From NCBI GenBank assembly GCA_964415605.1, contig CAYQBA010000055.1, positions 1 to 25,923 on the forward strand: a DNA stretch of 25,923 nt, written 5' to 3'. A program made the position numbers and the translations under genes. Source of the stretch: UCB3 sp964415605. Lineage in GTDB: Bacteria > Chloroflexota > Anaerolineae > Epilineales > Epilineaceae. This document shows, in pieces, positions 17,601 to 25,392 of the stretch (the first letter of the stretch is position 1; every line of letters starts with the position of its first letter). The notes below the pieces were generated by a model. It was not told where the DNA came from and searched no databases. It was given only the letters and a program-made list of their open reading frames with translations.

Positions 17601-17767
17601 ATCGCCCGCTGTACGATTCGGCTGACGTGCAGGGCCACCCGATCGGCGGCCTCGGCCGCGTCCAGGCCCTCGCGCACGGCGTCGAGTCGATCGCCGAGGC
17701 CGCGCAGCTCGGCATCGAGCGCCTCGGTGATCAGGACCTCGTAGAGACCGCGGTCGGGCTTGGGCAT
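14630..17767 (-). CDS. PLD-domain / superfamily 2 helicase / DUF3427-like protein
   Basis: A 1045-residue nucleic-acid enzyme. Residues about 130-290 form a phospholipase-D-type nuclease domain with HAKAWLFHR (His223, Lys225) and IGSSNLT (241-246), a single HKD-type site. Residues about 310-660 are an SF2 helicase core: motif I SATGTGKT (to 349), motif II DEFHH (436-440), LTATPERSDG near 461 and motif VI QLGRGLRLSPGK (640-651). The C-terminal part (about 790-1045) resembles DUF3427, with QTGVYWVPAARADLLAFTLDKS and SRDLIHWESQS. Such proteins occur in bacterial defence islands; that role is inferred here. A TAAAAT box lies exactly 7 nt before the ATG, so the mRNA is probably leaderless. A toxin-antitoxin pair sits directly upstream in the same direction. 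No methyltransferase partner is present. Confidence 0.9.
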   Translation of the reverse strand: MPKPDRGLYEVLITEALDAELRGLGDRLDAVREGLDAAEAADRVALHVSRIVQRAIAAVGDEKIRVAVSIALARDLIERIHASITAHNHAFDATPDLPIDPGTLLRAVLGHLPDGTPETIDPPLTPLLDTALLTNAPGEPRVGSQVLAEIPSADRIDVVMAFIRRSGIAPLLDALRRHCEHGRPVRVLTTTYTGTTEAHALDALHAAGARVRVSYDTTTTRLHAKAWLFHRGSGFSTAYIGSSNLTHAAQVTGLEWNVRVSGARNPHVVEKVGAVFESYWNSGDFVDYDRAEFDRRTEAAPASSATVMLSPVELRPEPFQARLLEQIALARQRGHHRNLLVSATGTGKTVMAALDYAGLARSLPRARLLFVAHRAEILEQSLATFRHALRNHAFGELWVGGHRPRRFEHVFASIQSLRATGLADLDPAHFDVVVVDEFHHAAAPSYRALLDHVRPAELLGLTATPERSDGLPVLEWFDHRIAAELRLWDAIDQHRLTPFAYFGVHDGQDLRTVPWQHGRGYDVDALSNLLTADEAWARLVLEKTRERVDDVQAMRALGFCVSVAHARFMARGFQAAGVAATAVWADSPEPERKAAIEELAAGRVNVVFSVDLFNEGIDVPEVDTLLMLRPTDSPTLFLQQLGRGLRLSPGKSVCTVLDFVGHHRKEFRFDRRFGALLGGSRRHLADQVRGGFPFLPAGCHMALDPVASDIVLRNIRDAVPSQWKAKVAELRLLADEDPSIGLAGYLDAAGLDLGDIYGGGRTWSDLRADAGLAPAPSGPADSLDAVRHACGRLVHVDDTVRIDAYRRFLSTASPPDPARLTVRDRRLLRMLIASLADQVVSKSTSLEQGGAILWAHHWLRDELRALLDVLAARVAHVTLGLDAAGARLDDLSAVPLQVHARYTRIEILAAFDVGSGAKVAPWQTGVYWVPAARADLLAFTLDKSSGHFSPTTRYRDYAISRDLIHWESQSTTRADSETGLRYQQHARQGSHVMLFARPNTAERAFMFLGPADYVGHVAEQPMGITWRLWQPLPGDVFAAFAAAVA

Positions 17768-17774
17768 CGCGGCG

Positions 17775-17780
17775 ATTTTA
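17775..17780 (-). promoter_or_regulatory. -10 element giving a leaderless helicase mRNA
   Basis: On the minus strand GGCTAAAATCG places TAAAAT 7 nt before the ATG at 17767. Transcription would therefore begin at or next to the A of the start codon. There is no Shine-Dalgarno sequence between them. Confidence 0.6.
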
Positions 17781-17846
17781 GCCGACGCTGCGCGGGGGGT
17801 CGATCGGGGCCGTGGGGGGTGAGGGCCTGGGCGTGACTCGCCGCGG

Positions 17847-18305
17847 TCAGGGGTGGTCGACGCGGGGATCGAGCAGCGTTAGGTTCTCGAATGGACTGAA
17901 GTCGTCGAGGTTGCAGGTGACCAGCGTCATCACACCATGGCAGATACACGTCGCCGCCAACAGCGTGTCCGCAACACGCTTGCGACCAAGGTGATGGCGA
18001 TCGAGCAAGTCGAGCGCCAGCGCCACCGCCTCCCCCGTGACATCGATGCAGTCCACGTTGGTCCGACCCACGTAGGAACGTGCGAGGGCGACGGCTTCCG
18101 ACATCGCAACCGGGGGGTCGAACCGCCGTGGGTCGGTGATGACATGCACCAACTCATGCAACACCAGTGGCGTGACCGTCAGGAACGTGTCTTCTGTTCG
18201 AGCCAGCGAGGAGAGGAATCGGTTCACCCTATCATGGCCGACCAGTGCCGGCATGTGAGCCAGCACAAGCACATTGGTGTCGAGCCCGTAGCGAGCACCG
18301 ATCAC
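17847..18305 (-). CDS. PIN-domain toxin (VapC-like ribonuclease)
   Basis: A 152-residue PIN protein. Acidic metal-binding residues are in the usual places: Asp9 (LDTNVL), Glu51 (LHELVHV), Asp113 (VADTLLA) and Asp134/135 (TCNLDDF). PIN toxins cleave RNA, typically tRNA or rRNA sites, when freed from their antitoxin. The start GTG overlaps the stop of the antitoxin gene as GTGA, indicating translational coupling. A TATCAT on the opposite strand inside the gene is not taken as a promoter. G+C is about 60% against about 72% for the helicase next door, suggesting separate acquisition. The tRNA or rRNA target cannot be predicted. Confidence 0.85.
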   Translation of the reverse strand: MIGARYGLDTNVLVLAHMPALVGHDRVNRFLSSLARTEDTFLTVTPLVLHELVHVITDPRRFDPPVAMSEAVALARSYVGRTNVDCIDVTGEAVALALDLLDRHHLGRKRVADTLLAATCICHGVMTLVTCNLDDFSPFENLTLLDPRVDHP

Positions 18306-18544
18306 GGCAGCGTCTCAGCACTGACCTCGTCCCACAATTCCTCTCGTGTGGGCAGTGGCGCAATCTGTCGGTGACCAACCAGCACTGGAAAGTCCGTCAA
18401 GCGCGTCCGCTCGCTCAGATGCTCCGATCGGTAGACGAACATGGCCTCACGGATCAACTGGGCGATAGGGCGCCGCTGGCGGTCGGCCGCGCGGCGAAAT
18501 GCCTCGTAGTCGTCTTCCGATACTGCCACCGATATCGTTCTCAT
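18302..18544 (-). CDS. RHH-type antitoxin of the PIN toxin
   Basis: An 80-residue protein with an N-terminal ribbon-helix-helix pattern (TISVAVSEDDYEAFRRAADRQRRPIAQLIREAMFVY) and an acidic C-terminal tail (LPTREELWDEVSAE) suited to toxin binding. It would repress its own promoter and neutralise the PIN toxin encoded by the overlapping next gene. The ATG at 18544 was chosen over upstream in-frame ATGs because it begins the RHH strand. It also lies exactly 7 nt after an extended -10 box, implying a leaderless mRNA. Lower G+C than the surrounding genes supports mobility of the pair. Confidence 0.82.
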   Translation of the reverse strand: MRTISVAVSEDDYEAFRRAADRQRRPIAQLIREAMFVYRSEHLSERTRLTDFPVLVGHRQIAPLPTREELWDEVSAETLP

Positions 18545-18551
18545 GGCGCTC

Positions 18552-18557
18552 ATCATA
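18552..18557 (-). promoter_or_regulatory. Extended -10 element giving a leaderless antitoxin mRNA
   Basis: On the minus strand TGCTATGAT is a TGn-extended -10, and its TATGAT ends 7 nt before the ATG at 18544. No Shine-Dalgarno sequence fits between them. Autoregulation by the RHH protein at this site is expected from family knowledge. Confidence 0.6.
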
Positions 18558-18671
18558 GCACAGCGATGAGATTCCGCCCCGGCGTCGGCAGCGGCGTCGC
18601 CGGCTTGTCGCGCTCGCCGAGAGGCACGCCGGCTCAGGTGCCCGCGGGCAGCCGATGCCCACGCCACACAC

Positions 18672-18713
18672 GACTCGGAGCTTCCCCCACCGTCGGGGGA
18701 AGCTCCGGAGTCG
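18672..18713. repeat. Long imperfect palindrome (hairpin)
   Basis: CGGAGCTTCCCCC at 18676-18688 pairs perfectly with GGGGGAAGCTCCG at 18695-18707 around a 6-nt loop. The stem extends outward by four or five more pairs after one bulged G. It lies about 130 nt past the CAP gene and lacks a T-run. It may be a REP-like unit or a Rho-assisted stop; its GGGGGAAGCT arm is reminiscent of the GGGGGGAACT arm in the element at 8230. Confidence 0.5.
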
Positions 18714-18840
18714 ATCGATCCCTGAGGTTGATCCGTGACGTCGGATCCAGAAGCAGGGTCTCTTCAATTGGCGGGTCCGGCCGCGGCCCGCGCTCACGGC
18801 GTGCCGTGCCGCGGGCTCAGCGACGTCGCGATCCTTCGGT

Positions 18841-20034
18841 TCAGCCGTTGTAGTATTCGACCTGCACCGTGGTCATGTCAAAAGTTCCGGCGTCCTGCGC
18901 CTCATGGTCTTGAATGACCACCTTCCAGCTACCATCCACCGGCTTGCCGGCCAGCGTGTCCAGACCGGCGACCGGGATTCCCGTGTAGCCGTAGGCTTCG
19001 GCGATGTTCTGCGTGTTGCCGCCGGTTCGATTGCGCAGCATCACCTCGGTCCCATCCGGATGCACCAGCTTGATCGAGAGATCGCCGACGTACGAATGGG
19101 TGATCTTGACAGAGACGCTGACCCGGTTGACCTTCTTGTTGGCGTACCCGGTGAAGTTGACGGCATAGCTCACGGCCGCACCCGCATCCGGAATCGCGAG
19201 CTTCGGGGCCTTCATGATGGCGGCGGCGCCCGCGGGTCGCGGCGTGGCTGCGGCCGGCGTGGGCGTCGGCAGCGGCGGGAACGGCGACACGCCGCTCATG
19301 TTGCCCGCCGGGCTGTAGTTGCACACCATGATGTCGTTCCCGCTGGCCGTCGTGGCCTTGCCGCAGCCGATCTTGGTCGTCGTGGCCCAGACCACCTGCG
19401 TGAAGTGCCCGCACTTCGACCAATCGACCTTGCAGCACTGCTCGAGGTCGCCCGTGCAGGTGAGGTCCCAATCCTTGACCTCGCTGCCCCAGCTGTCGAC
19501 GACTGCGTCCGGGCCGTAGAAACCCGACGTGCCGGAGAACAGGTTCTCGCCGTACGGGTTGTTGTCGCGGTGGTTGAACGTGTCGGCGGCGGCCTGCACG
19601 TCGGCCCACTCCTGGGCGAAGTCCGCGATCGTCTGGTCCCATTCCACGTTGGCCGTGCCGTAGTTCTGCCGCCAGCGGTTATGGGCGGCCACGTAGGCGT
19701 CGTTGTCGCCGGGGTCGAGGCTGTCGAGACCCGCTCCGGACTCGGCATCGGCGCTCGAATCGGCGCTCGCATCGCCCGCCGGGGCGACCGGCTCGCCGGA
19801 GCCCTTCGGGTCGGCGGGGGCCACGACGCCGTCGGGAACCATGGGGGCTCCGGCCTCCCCATCCTCCGCGGCCGGAGGCGCAGGCGGCGCTTCGGTGGCC
19901 GGCACGGCCGGCGCGACTTCCGTGGCGCCTCCGACGGCCGAGCCCGACAAGCTCTCGGACGGCGACTGGGTGCACGCCGCGATCCCGAAGACGGCGGCGA
20001 ACAGAACGGCTGCGCGAGGTGTGACGCGCGTCAT
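18841..20034 (-). CDS. Lipoprotein with CAP/SCP domain fused to a P domain
   Basis: A 397-residue lipoprotein. The signal ends in the lipobox GIAAC (Cys21), followed by a Pro/Ala/Asp-rich spacer to about 110. Residues about 112-246 are a CAP/SCP (PR-1-like) domain with AHNRWR (His118), GENLF (Glu163), CGHFTQVVW (His210) and the VCNYSPAGN signature. A TPTP linker leads to residues about 275-397, a proprotein-convertase P domain with HSYVGDLSIKLVHPDGTEVMLRNRTGG, PVDGSWKVVIQDHEAQDAG and TVQVEYYNG. P domains usually follow subtilisin-like proteases, and here one is attached to a CAP domain instead. ATG 20034 was chosen because GAGGAG lies 9 nt upstream and it opens directly on the lipobox signal. 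It is probably exposed on the outer face of the membrane; the ligand is unknown. Confidence 0.9.
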   Translation of the reverse strand: MTRVTPRAAVLFAAVFGIAACTQSPSESLSGSAVGGATEVAPAVPATEAPPAPPAAEDGEAGAPMVPDGVVAPADPKGSGEPVAPAGDASADSSADAESGAGLDSLDPGDNDAYVAAHNRWRQNYGTANVEWDQTIADFAQEWADVQAAADTFNHRDNNPYGENLFSGTSGFYGPDAVVDSWGSEVKDWDLTCTGDLEQCCKVDWSKCGHFTQVVWATTTKIGCGKATTASGNDIMVCNYSPAGNMSGVSPFPPLPTPTPAAATPRPAGAAAIMKAPKLAIPDAGAAVSYAVNFTGYANKKVNRVSVSVKITHSYVGDLSIKLVHPDGTEVMLRNRTGGNTQNIAEAYGYTGIPVAGLDTLAGKPVDGSWKVVIQDHEAQDAGTFDMTTVQVEYYNG

Positions 20035-20137
20035 GGTGGGTTTCTCCTCTTGCACGGTGAAGGACTCGCGCCCGAAGGTTCTCGGGCGGATCGACTCGAA
20101 TGGGCGAGGGTCAAGCGCGGCATCCCTCGCATGGCGA

Positions 20138-20169
20138 AACATACCCGCCGCTTCCGGAAAAGTTCCGGA
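20138..20169 (-). promoter_or_regulatory. ECF-like promoter overlapped by paired TCCGGA sites
   Basis: On the minus strand GGAACT (20161-20166) and TATGTT (20138-20143) are 17 bp apart, recalling the GGAAC -35 of extracytoplasmic-function sigma factors. Two TCCGGA palindromes at 20153-20158 and 20164-20169, centred 11 bp apart, overlap the -35. Transcription would start near 20131, about 97 nt before the CAP lipoprotein ATG. The ECF assignment is a guess from the -35 alone. Confidence 0.4.
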
Positions 20170-20184
20170 TCCGGGCGCGGTGCG

Positions 20185-20988
20185 TCACGCCGACGCCCCC
20201 CCGTACCGCCGCAGCCCCAGACGCCACACGACCCGCGCCAGCGCCAGCAGCAGGAGCGCCAGGGCGGCGGCGCCGAGCAGCGTCGAGAGCGTCAGGCGGC
20301 CGGTCAGGGCTTCGGCCGGGACCGTGACGGCGAAGGCGATCGGCACGAGGAACGTCAGCGTCCGGCGCATCCAGCCCGGGTAGACCCCCACCGGCCAGCG
20401 GCCGGCGGCGTAAAGGCCCTCGAACAGGTTGGTGATGTGGTCGGCGCGCACGATCCAGAACGCCGTCGACGCCAGCATCAGCCAGAACGCATAGATCATG
20501 GCCCCGCCCAGCGTCAGCGCCGCGGCGAACGCCGCCGCGTCCCACGCGCCCGGCCGGTCCGGCAGGCGGGCCACCGCGACGGCCAGCACCGCCAGACCCA
20601 CCCCGACGTCGACGATCTGCCAGATCCGCAGCTCGCGCACGCTGACCAAGGCCTGGGCGTCGGCGGGCTTGGTCAACACGAAATCCAGCGTGCCCTCCTG
20701 AATATCGCCGATGAGCCGCAGCATGTTGGGCTGGACGGACGCCCGCATCAGCCCGCCCACCATGATGTACACCCCCATCACCGCCAGGAGCTCGTCGCGC
20801 GACCAGCCGCCCAGCTCGCGCGTGTGGCTGAACACCAGCCCCAGCCCGATGAGCCCGGTGGCCAGCGCGACGAACGCCTGGAGCACCTGGATGAAGAAGT
20901 CCACGCGGTACTGGAGCTCGTTCAGCACGCCCACCCGGGCGTACGTCAGGGCCAGCCGCGGGACCGCGAGCAGCGAGGGGATTGACAT
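20185..20988 (-). CDS. ABC-2-type permease, second subunit (COG3694-like)
   Basis: A 267-residue membrane protein with about six hydrophobic helices. Its N-terminus (YARVGVLNELQYRVDFFIQVLQ) matches the shape of the DUF990/ABC2_membrane_6 group, and GDIQEGTLDFVLTKPADAQALVSVRELRIWQ is the family's cytoplasmic loop. It would pair with the product of the gene at 21009 as the heterodimeric channel of an exporter. ATG 20988 follows the previous stop after 20 nt. It is the last gene of the operon. Substrate unknown. Confidence 0.85.
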   Translation of the reverse strand: MSIPSLLAVPRLALTYARVGVLNELQYRVDFFIQVLQAFVALATGLIGLGLVFSHTRELGGWSRDELLAVMGVYIMVGGLMRASVQPNMLRLIGDIQEGTLDFVLTKPADAQALVSVRELRIWQIVDVGVGLAVLAVAVARLPDRPGAWDAAAFAAALTLGGAMIYAFWLMLASTAFWIVRADHITNLFEGLYAAGRWPVGVYPGWMRRTLTFLVPIAFAVTVPAEALTGRLTLSTLLGAAALALLLLALARVVWRLGLRRYGGASA

Positions 20989-21008
20989 GAACGCGCCGGG
21001 CCCCGCCC

Positions 21009-21808
21009 TCAGCCGCCGACCGCCGCGAAGCGCCGGATGCCGACCCGCCACACCGCGTTCACCGCCACCGTGCCGAGCGCGATCCACGCCAGCTGCATGC
21101 CGAGCCCCCGGGCGAGGTCGCGGGGCGGCAGGGCGCCGACGAGCGCCTCGATGGGGAACCCGAACGTCCACTGGAACGGCAGCCAGCCCGCCGCCTGCTG
21201 GACCCAATCCGGCATGAGCGCCATCGGCACCAGGCGGCCGGAGAGCATGAGCTCGGCGGCGAAGAACAGCTCGTAGATCGCGCTGACGCGCGTGGTCCAG
21301 AACGTGATCATCCCCAGGATCGCGAGGAGCAGCGTGCGGATCAGGTACGCGCCCCAGATGGCGACCGCGAAGACCGCGACCTCCAGCCCCGTCGGGTGCA
21401 GGTCGGGCTCGAACACCCACGCCAGGAACGCCGCCAGCGGCAGCCACAAGAGGATCACCACGACCTTCCACCCGGCGAAGAAGGCGACGTCGGCGTGCAG
21501 CGGGTGGATCGGGCGCAGGAGCGCCATCGAGAGCTGGCCCTGCCGGATGCGGCCCTCCCAGCCGTAGGGCGTGAAGACGATGTTCATGTTGCGCACGAGC
21601 GTCCACACGATGTAGTAGGCGGCGAACGCGCCGGGCGTGTAGCCGCCGACCGCGCCGCCCTGGCTGCGCGCGACGGTCGACCACACCACGAGGTAGATCA
21701 TCGGCTCGGCGATCATGCCGATCATGTAGAAGTAGTTGGCCGCGCGGTATTGGAGCTGCTCCTGGATGGCGATCCGCATCAGCGCGCGGTAGAAGTCGGC
21801 GTGGCGCG

Positions 21809-21812
<4 letters not shown>
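21009..21812 (-). CDS. ABC-2-type permease, first subunit (COG4587-like)
   Basis: A 267-residue membrane protein with about six helices. It begins VTRHADFYRALMRIAIQEQLQYRAANYFYMIGMIAEPMIYLVVW, the usual opening of this permease group, and has the conserved loop GWEGRIRQGQLSMALLRPIHPLHADVAFFAGWK. The GTG start overlaps the ATPase stop as GTGA, so the two are coupled. An alternative frame open far upstream on this strand is only a shadow of the ATPase gene. The second permease starts 20 nt further on. Confidence 0.86.
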
Positions 21813-22786
<974 letters not shown>

Positions 22787-22793
22787 GCGGCGA

Positions 22794-22799
22794 AGGATA
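22794..22799 (-). promoter_or_regulatory. Extended -10 element giving a leaderless ABC operon mRNA
   Basis: TGGTATCCT on the minus strand is a TGn-extended -10, and TATCCT ends 7 nt before the GTG at 22786. It is the third case of this exact spacing in the window. It lies in the 104-nt gap after the DUF4926-like gene. Confidence 0.5.
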
Positions 22800-22890
22800 C
22801 CACACGGGGTGGGGTGGGCCGCGGATGCCGACAGGCACAATCGACGACCGGCGGGCGGCGTACCAGGGTCTTGGGCGAGCTATTGCCGCA

Positions 22891-23121
22891 TCAGGCGACC
22901 GTCCGCGCCCGAGCGTGCGTCATGTCCAACCCAGTCACGCCGCGCACGGCTCCGGCCGGGAGGGTGGCGACTGCCGCCGTGTCCCCACGCAGCGTCGTGA
23001 ACGCCACCTTGTAGGCGCGATCGTCACGGTAGATGTGGACGACGGTACCGACATCGCCGGCCAAGAGGCCCACCTCCGGGATGTCACGCAGCAACGCGAT
23101 TCGGTCATGTTCGGCGATCAT
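22891..23121 (-). CDS. Small DUF4926-like protein
   Basis: A 76-residue protein with the pattern ALLRDIPEVGLLAGDVGTVVHIYRDDRAYKVAFTTLRGDTAAVATLPAGAVR, which matches my memory of DUF4926, a compact beta-barrel family. Members are often encoded beside a DUF6883-type partner and treated as possible toxin-antitoxin or immunity proteins, but no such partner is seen here. ATG 23121 has GGAGGG 6 nt upstream, and TATCCC further upstream may be its -10. G+C is somewhat lower than in the neighbours. Function not established. Confidence 0.7.
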   Translation of the reverse strand: MIAEHDRIALLRDIPEVGLLAGDVGTVVHIYRDDRAYKVAFTTLRGDTAAVATLPAGAVRGVTGLDMTHARARTVA

Positions 23122-23208
23122 GTGGAACCCTCCGCGCCGGGATAGGCGCTGACGAGCCGGGGTGGCTCGCTCGATGGCAGCAGCGCGGGCATGCGCCGCA
23201 CTGCCGCC

Positions 23209-25197
23209 TCACCCCATGCGCGCCACCGCCGCCGCCGCGTCGTCCATCAGCGCCGCCGGGCTGATGCCGGCGCCGACGGCGCGCCGCATCCACAGGTCCG
23301 GCGTCACGCGCCCGATGGCACAGATGCGCAGCGTCTCCTCCGCCAGGTCGCGGCCGCGCATGTGCGAGCGGATCTGGTGGGCCATGATGTGGCCCAGCGC
23401 GTAGTCCGGCAGGTAGAGCGGGTAGGCGATCATGTGCTGGTAGGCGCCGAGCGTGTGGTAGCGGTCGGGCCCGAAGTGCGGGCGATAGAACCGGTCCCAG
23501 ACCTCGCCGGCCAGCCGGATGACGGTGTCGCGCAGCGCCGCGGCATCGGCGCCGGGGTTCTGGTAGAGCCAGCGCCACGCGTAGAGGTCCACCAGCGCCG
23601 GGCCCGCGATCTGGCACGCGCCGAGCGCCGTCTGAACGGCATCGACGTCGAACGGGTCGGGCGCCCCGGGCGGCGCCTCGAAGCCGACGACCTGCCGGCC
23701 GAGCGCCTGGAACAGGAACGCGAACGCCTCCGTGCAGGCGGTGTTGGGCACGCCGCGCAGCGCGGGCCGGGGGACGCGGTGGGTGCTGACCAGTTGCTCG
23801 ACGTTGTGGCCGAGCTCGTGCATGGCCGTGTCGAACCCGTCCCAGCCGAGCTCGCCGTCCAGGCTGCTCGTTCTGAGCCACGCGCCGTACTCGGGCCGGC
23901 CGGGGCGCATGGCGTGCCCGGCGCCCTTGGCCACCTCGACCCAGATCCGCGTCCCGATGAACGCGGCGTCGGCGGCGCCGAAGCCGAGCTCGGCCAGGAC
24001 CTCCGGCAGGCGGCGCTCGAGGTCCTTGGCGTCGGCGAAGCGGCGGCGCACGAGGGCGTTCATCTCGGCGGCCGGCAGGGCGGTCTCGACGTCCTCGCAG
24101 TACACGTCGAACGGCTCGAGCTCGCGGCCGAGGCGGCGCCGGATCAGGTCGGCCAGGGCGGCGCGCGCGGGGTGCTCGAGCATGGTCACCAGGCAGGCCT
24201 CGACGTCGGCCTCGGGGATCTCGCGCTCCAGGTTGAACCGGCGGTCGATGGCGGTGGGGTGGTCGGGGTAGTACGCGTCGAACTGGCGGGCGACGCCGAA
24301 CATGTCCAGCCAGCGGGCGTACCGCACGGGGCCGACGGTCGCGGCGGGGTCCACCGGCGCCCCGCCCAGCGTGTTGGCGGCGGGATCCCAGTCGGCGCTG
24401 GCGGTGCCGTCCATCACGGCGCCCGGAATGCTGCCCTCGACGTGGCGGGCCATGGCGGACATCAGGGCGCGCTGCAGCGGCAGCCCGGCCGGCTCGGCGT
24501 AGGCGGCCTTGATCTGCTCGCGGACCAGCCAGTGGGCCACGAGCTTGCGGCCGGGCTCGAACCAGTGCTTGCCGTCGGCGTCGACCAGGCGGTCGACGGG
24601 GATGTGGAAGGCGCTGACGAACGCGTTCGCGGCGTGGCCGAGCTCGCGGGCGGCGGCGTCGACAGACGGCGGGATGCGCGGCCCGAACGCCTGCGCGATG
24701 CGCGCCTCGGCCCAGCGGTCGACGTCCCAGCCCGGGCCGTCGCGCAGCATGTCGGGCAGGGTGGGGCGGTCGAAGTTGAGCAGGCCGACGAACGCGAGCT
24801 TCTGGGCATACACCTGGTCGGCGATGTCCGGGGCCGGGTTGAACGTGGCCAGGAGATCGTCGATCCCGGGCAGGTCGTCGCCCCGCAGGTCCGACCACCG
24901 CCGCAGGTGGCGGTGGATCTCGTAGAGGTGGCCGCCCGTCAGGTCGACGAAGGTCTCGAAGCGGTCGAGCAGTCGGGCGCGGGCGCGCGGGTCGGCGACG
25001 TAGTAGCGCGCGCACAGGTCCGCGAAGGCCGCGGCGTCGCCGTCGGCCGGCATCCAGCGCTGGGCGGCGCGCCGGGCGCCGGCGGCGATCCGGGCGCGCT
25101 CGGCCTCGCCGTGGCGGGCGACGGCATGCTCGATCGCGGCGTCGATGGCGGCGGGCGGCAGAGCGGGGGTGGGGACGACGGGGGTGGGCGATGACAT
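23209..25197 (-). CDS. HELGH zinc metallopeptidase, M3-like gluzincin
   Basis: A 662-residue protein, apparently cytoplasmic (no signal peptide). The zinc site is MHELGHNVEQ (His460, Glu461, His464). A likely third ligand is Glu490 in CTEAFAFLF, 26 residues on, the spacing seen in M3/M32-type gluzincins. The C-terminal YPLYLPDYALGHIMAHQIRSHM stretch also recalls the M3 substrate-binding helices. The family is uncertain: the site and length fit M3-like oligopeptidases, but the motif is HELGH rather than the usual HEFGH. ATG 25197 has GAGGAG 9 nt upstream. A TACCAT -10-like box lies about 40 nt further back. Confidence 0.8.
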   Translation of the reverse strand: MSSPTPVVPTPALPPAAIDAAIEHAVARHGEAERARIAAGARRAAQRWMPADGDAAAFADLCARYYVADPRARARLLDRFETFVDLTGGHLYEIHRHLRRWSDLRGDDLPGIDDLLATFNPAPDIADQVYAQKLAFVGLLNFDRPTLPDMLRDGPGWDVDRWAEARIAQAFGPRIPPSVDAAARELGHAANAFVSAFHIPVDRLVDADGKHWFEPGRKLVAHWLVREQIKAAYAEPAGLPLQRALMSAMARHVEGSIPGAVMDGTASADWDPAANTLGGAPVDPAATVGPVRYARWLDMFGVARQFDAYYPDHPTAIDRRFNLEREIPEADVEACLVTMLEHPARAALADLIRRRLGRELEPFDVYCEDVETALPAAEMNALVRRRFADAKDLERRLPEVLAELGFGAADAAFIGTRIWVEVAKGAGHAMRPGRPEYGAWLRTSSLDGELGWDGFDTAMHELGHNVEQLVSTHRVPRPALRGVPNTACTEAFAFLFQALGRQVVGFEAPPGAPDPFDVDAVQTALGACQIAGPALVDLYAWRWLYQNPGADAAALRDTVIRLAGEVWDRFYRPHFGPDRYHTLGAYQHMIAYPLYLPDYALGHIMAHQIRSHMRGRDLAEETLRICAIGRVTPDLWMRRAVGAGISPAALMDDAAAAVARMG

Positions 25198-25392
25198 CGG
25201 CGGCGGCTCCTCGGCGATGGGTGGGTCGGCGGGGGATGGTAGTCGGGCGGACGGGGATCGCCAAGCGGGGGTGCGGGTGGTGGGCGGGCGATGGCCAGCC
25301 ACCCCCGGGAGCGCCGGCGGCTTGCCGGCACGGATGGCCGACTGCCGCCTGGAGGGCGGCGCTCACGGCCACGGCTTGCGCCTAGACGACGC
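25198..25392. other. Intergenic region with promoter and hairpins
   Basis: 195 bases between the DinB-like gene and the metallopeptidase gene. On the minus strand TACCAT (25235-25240) is a plausible -10 and GAGGAG an SD for the peptidase. Two small GC hairpins, GCCGGC/GCCGGC at 25313-25329 and GCCGCC/GGCGGC at 25344-25360, may end the DinB-like transcript. No T-run follows either. Confidence 0.45.

Larger units (their letters stand above)
18545..18840. other. Intergenic region with a long hairpin
   Basis: 296 bases between the CAP lipoprotein gene and the antitoxin gene, both on the minus strand. It contains the hairpin at 18672-18713, a GCCCGCGGGC palindrome near 18639 and the antitoxin promoter. 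No gene of its own is seen. Confidence 0.6.

Noticed and set aside
14630..17767. The helicase as the restriction subunit of a type III or type I R-M system
   Set aside because: No methyltransferase or specificity gene lies nearby, and the nuclease domain is PLD-type and N-terminal rather than the usual PD-(D/E)XK arrangement.
15071..17836. A 921-residue open frame on the plus strand antisense to the PLD-helicase gene
   Set aside because: Same composition artefact; the minus strand has intact PLD and helicase motifs in order.
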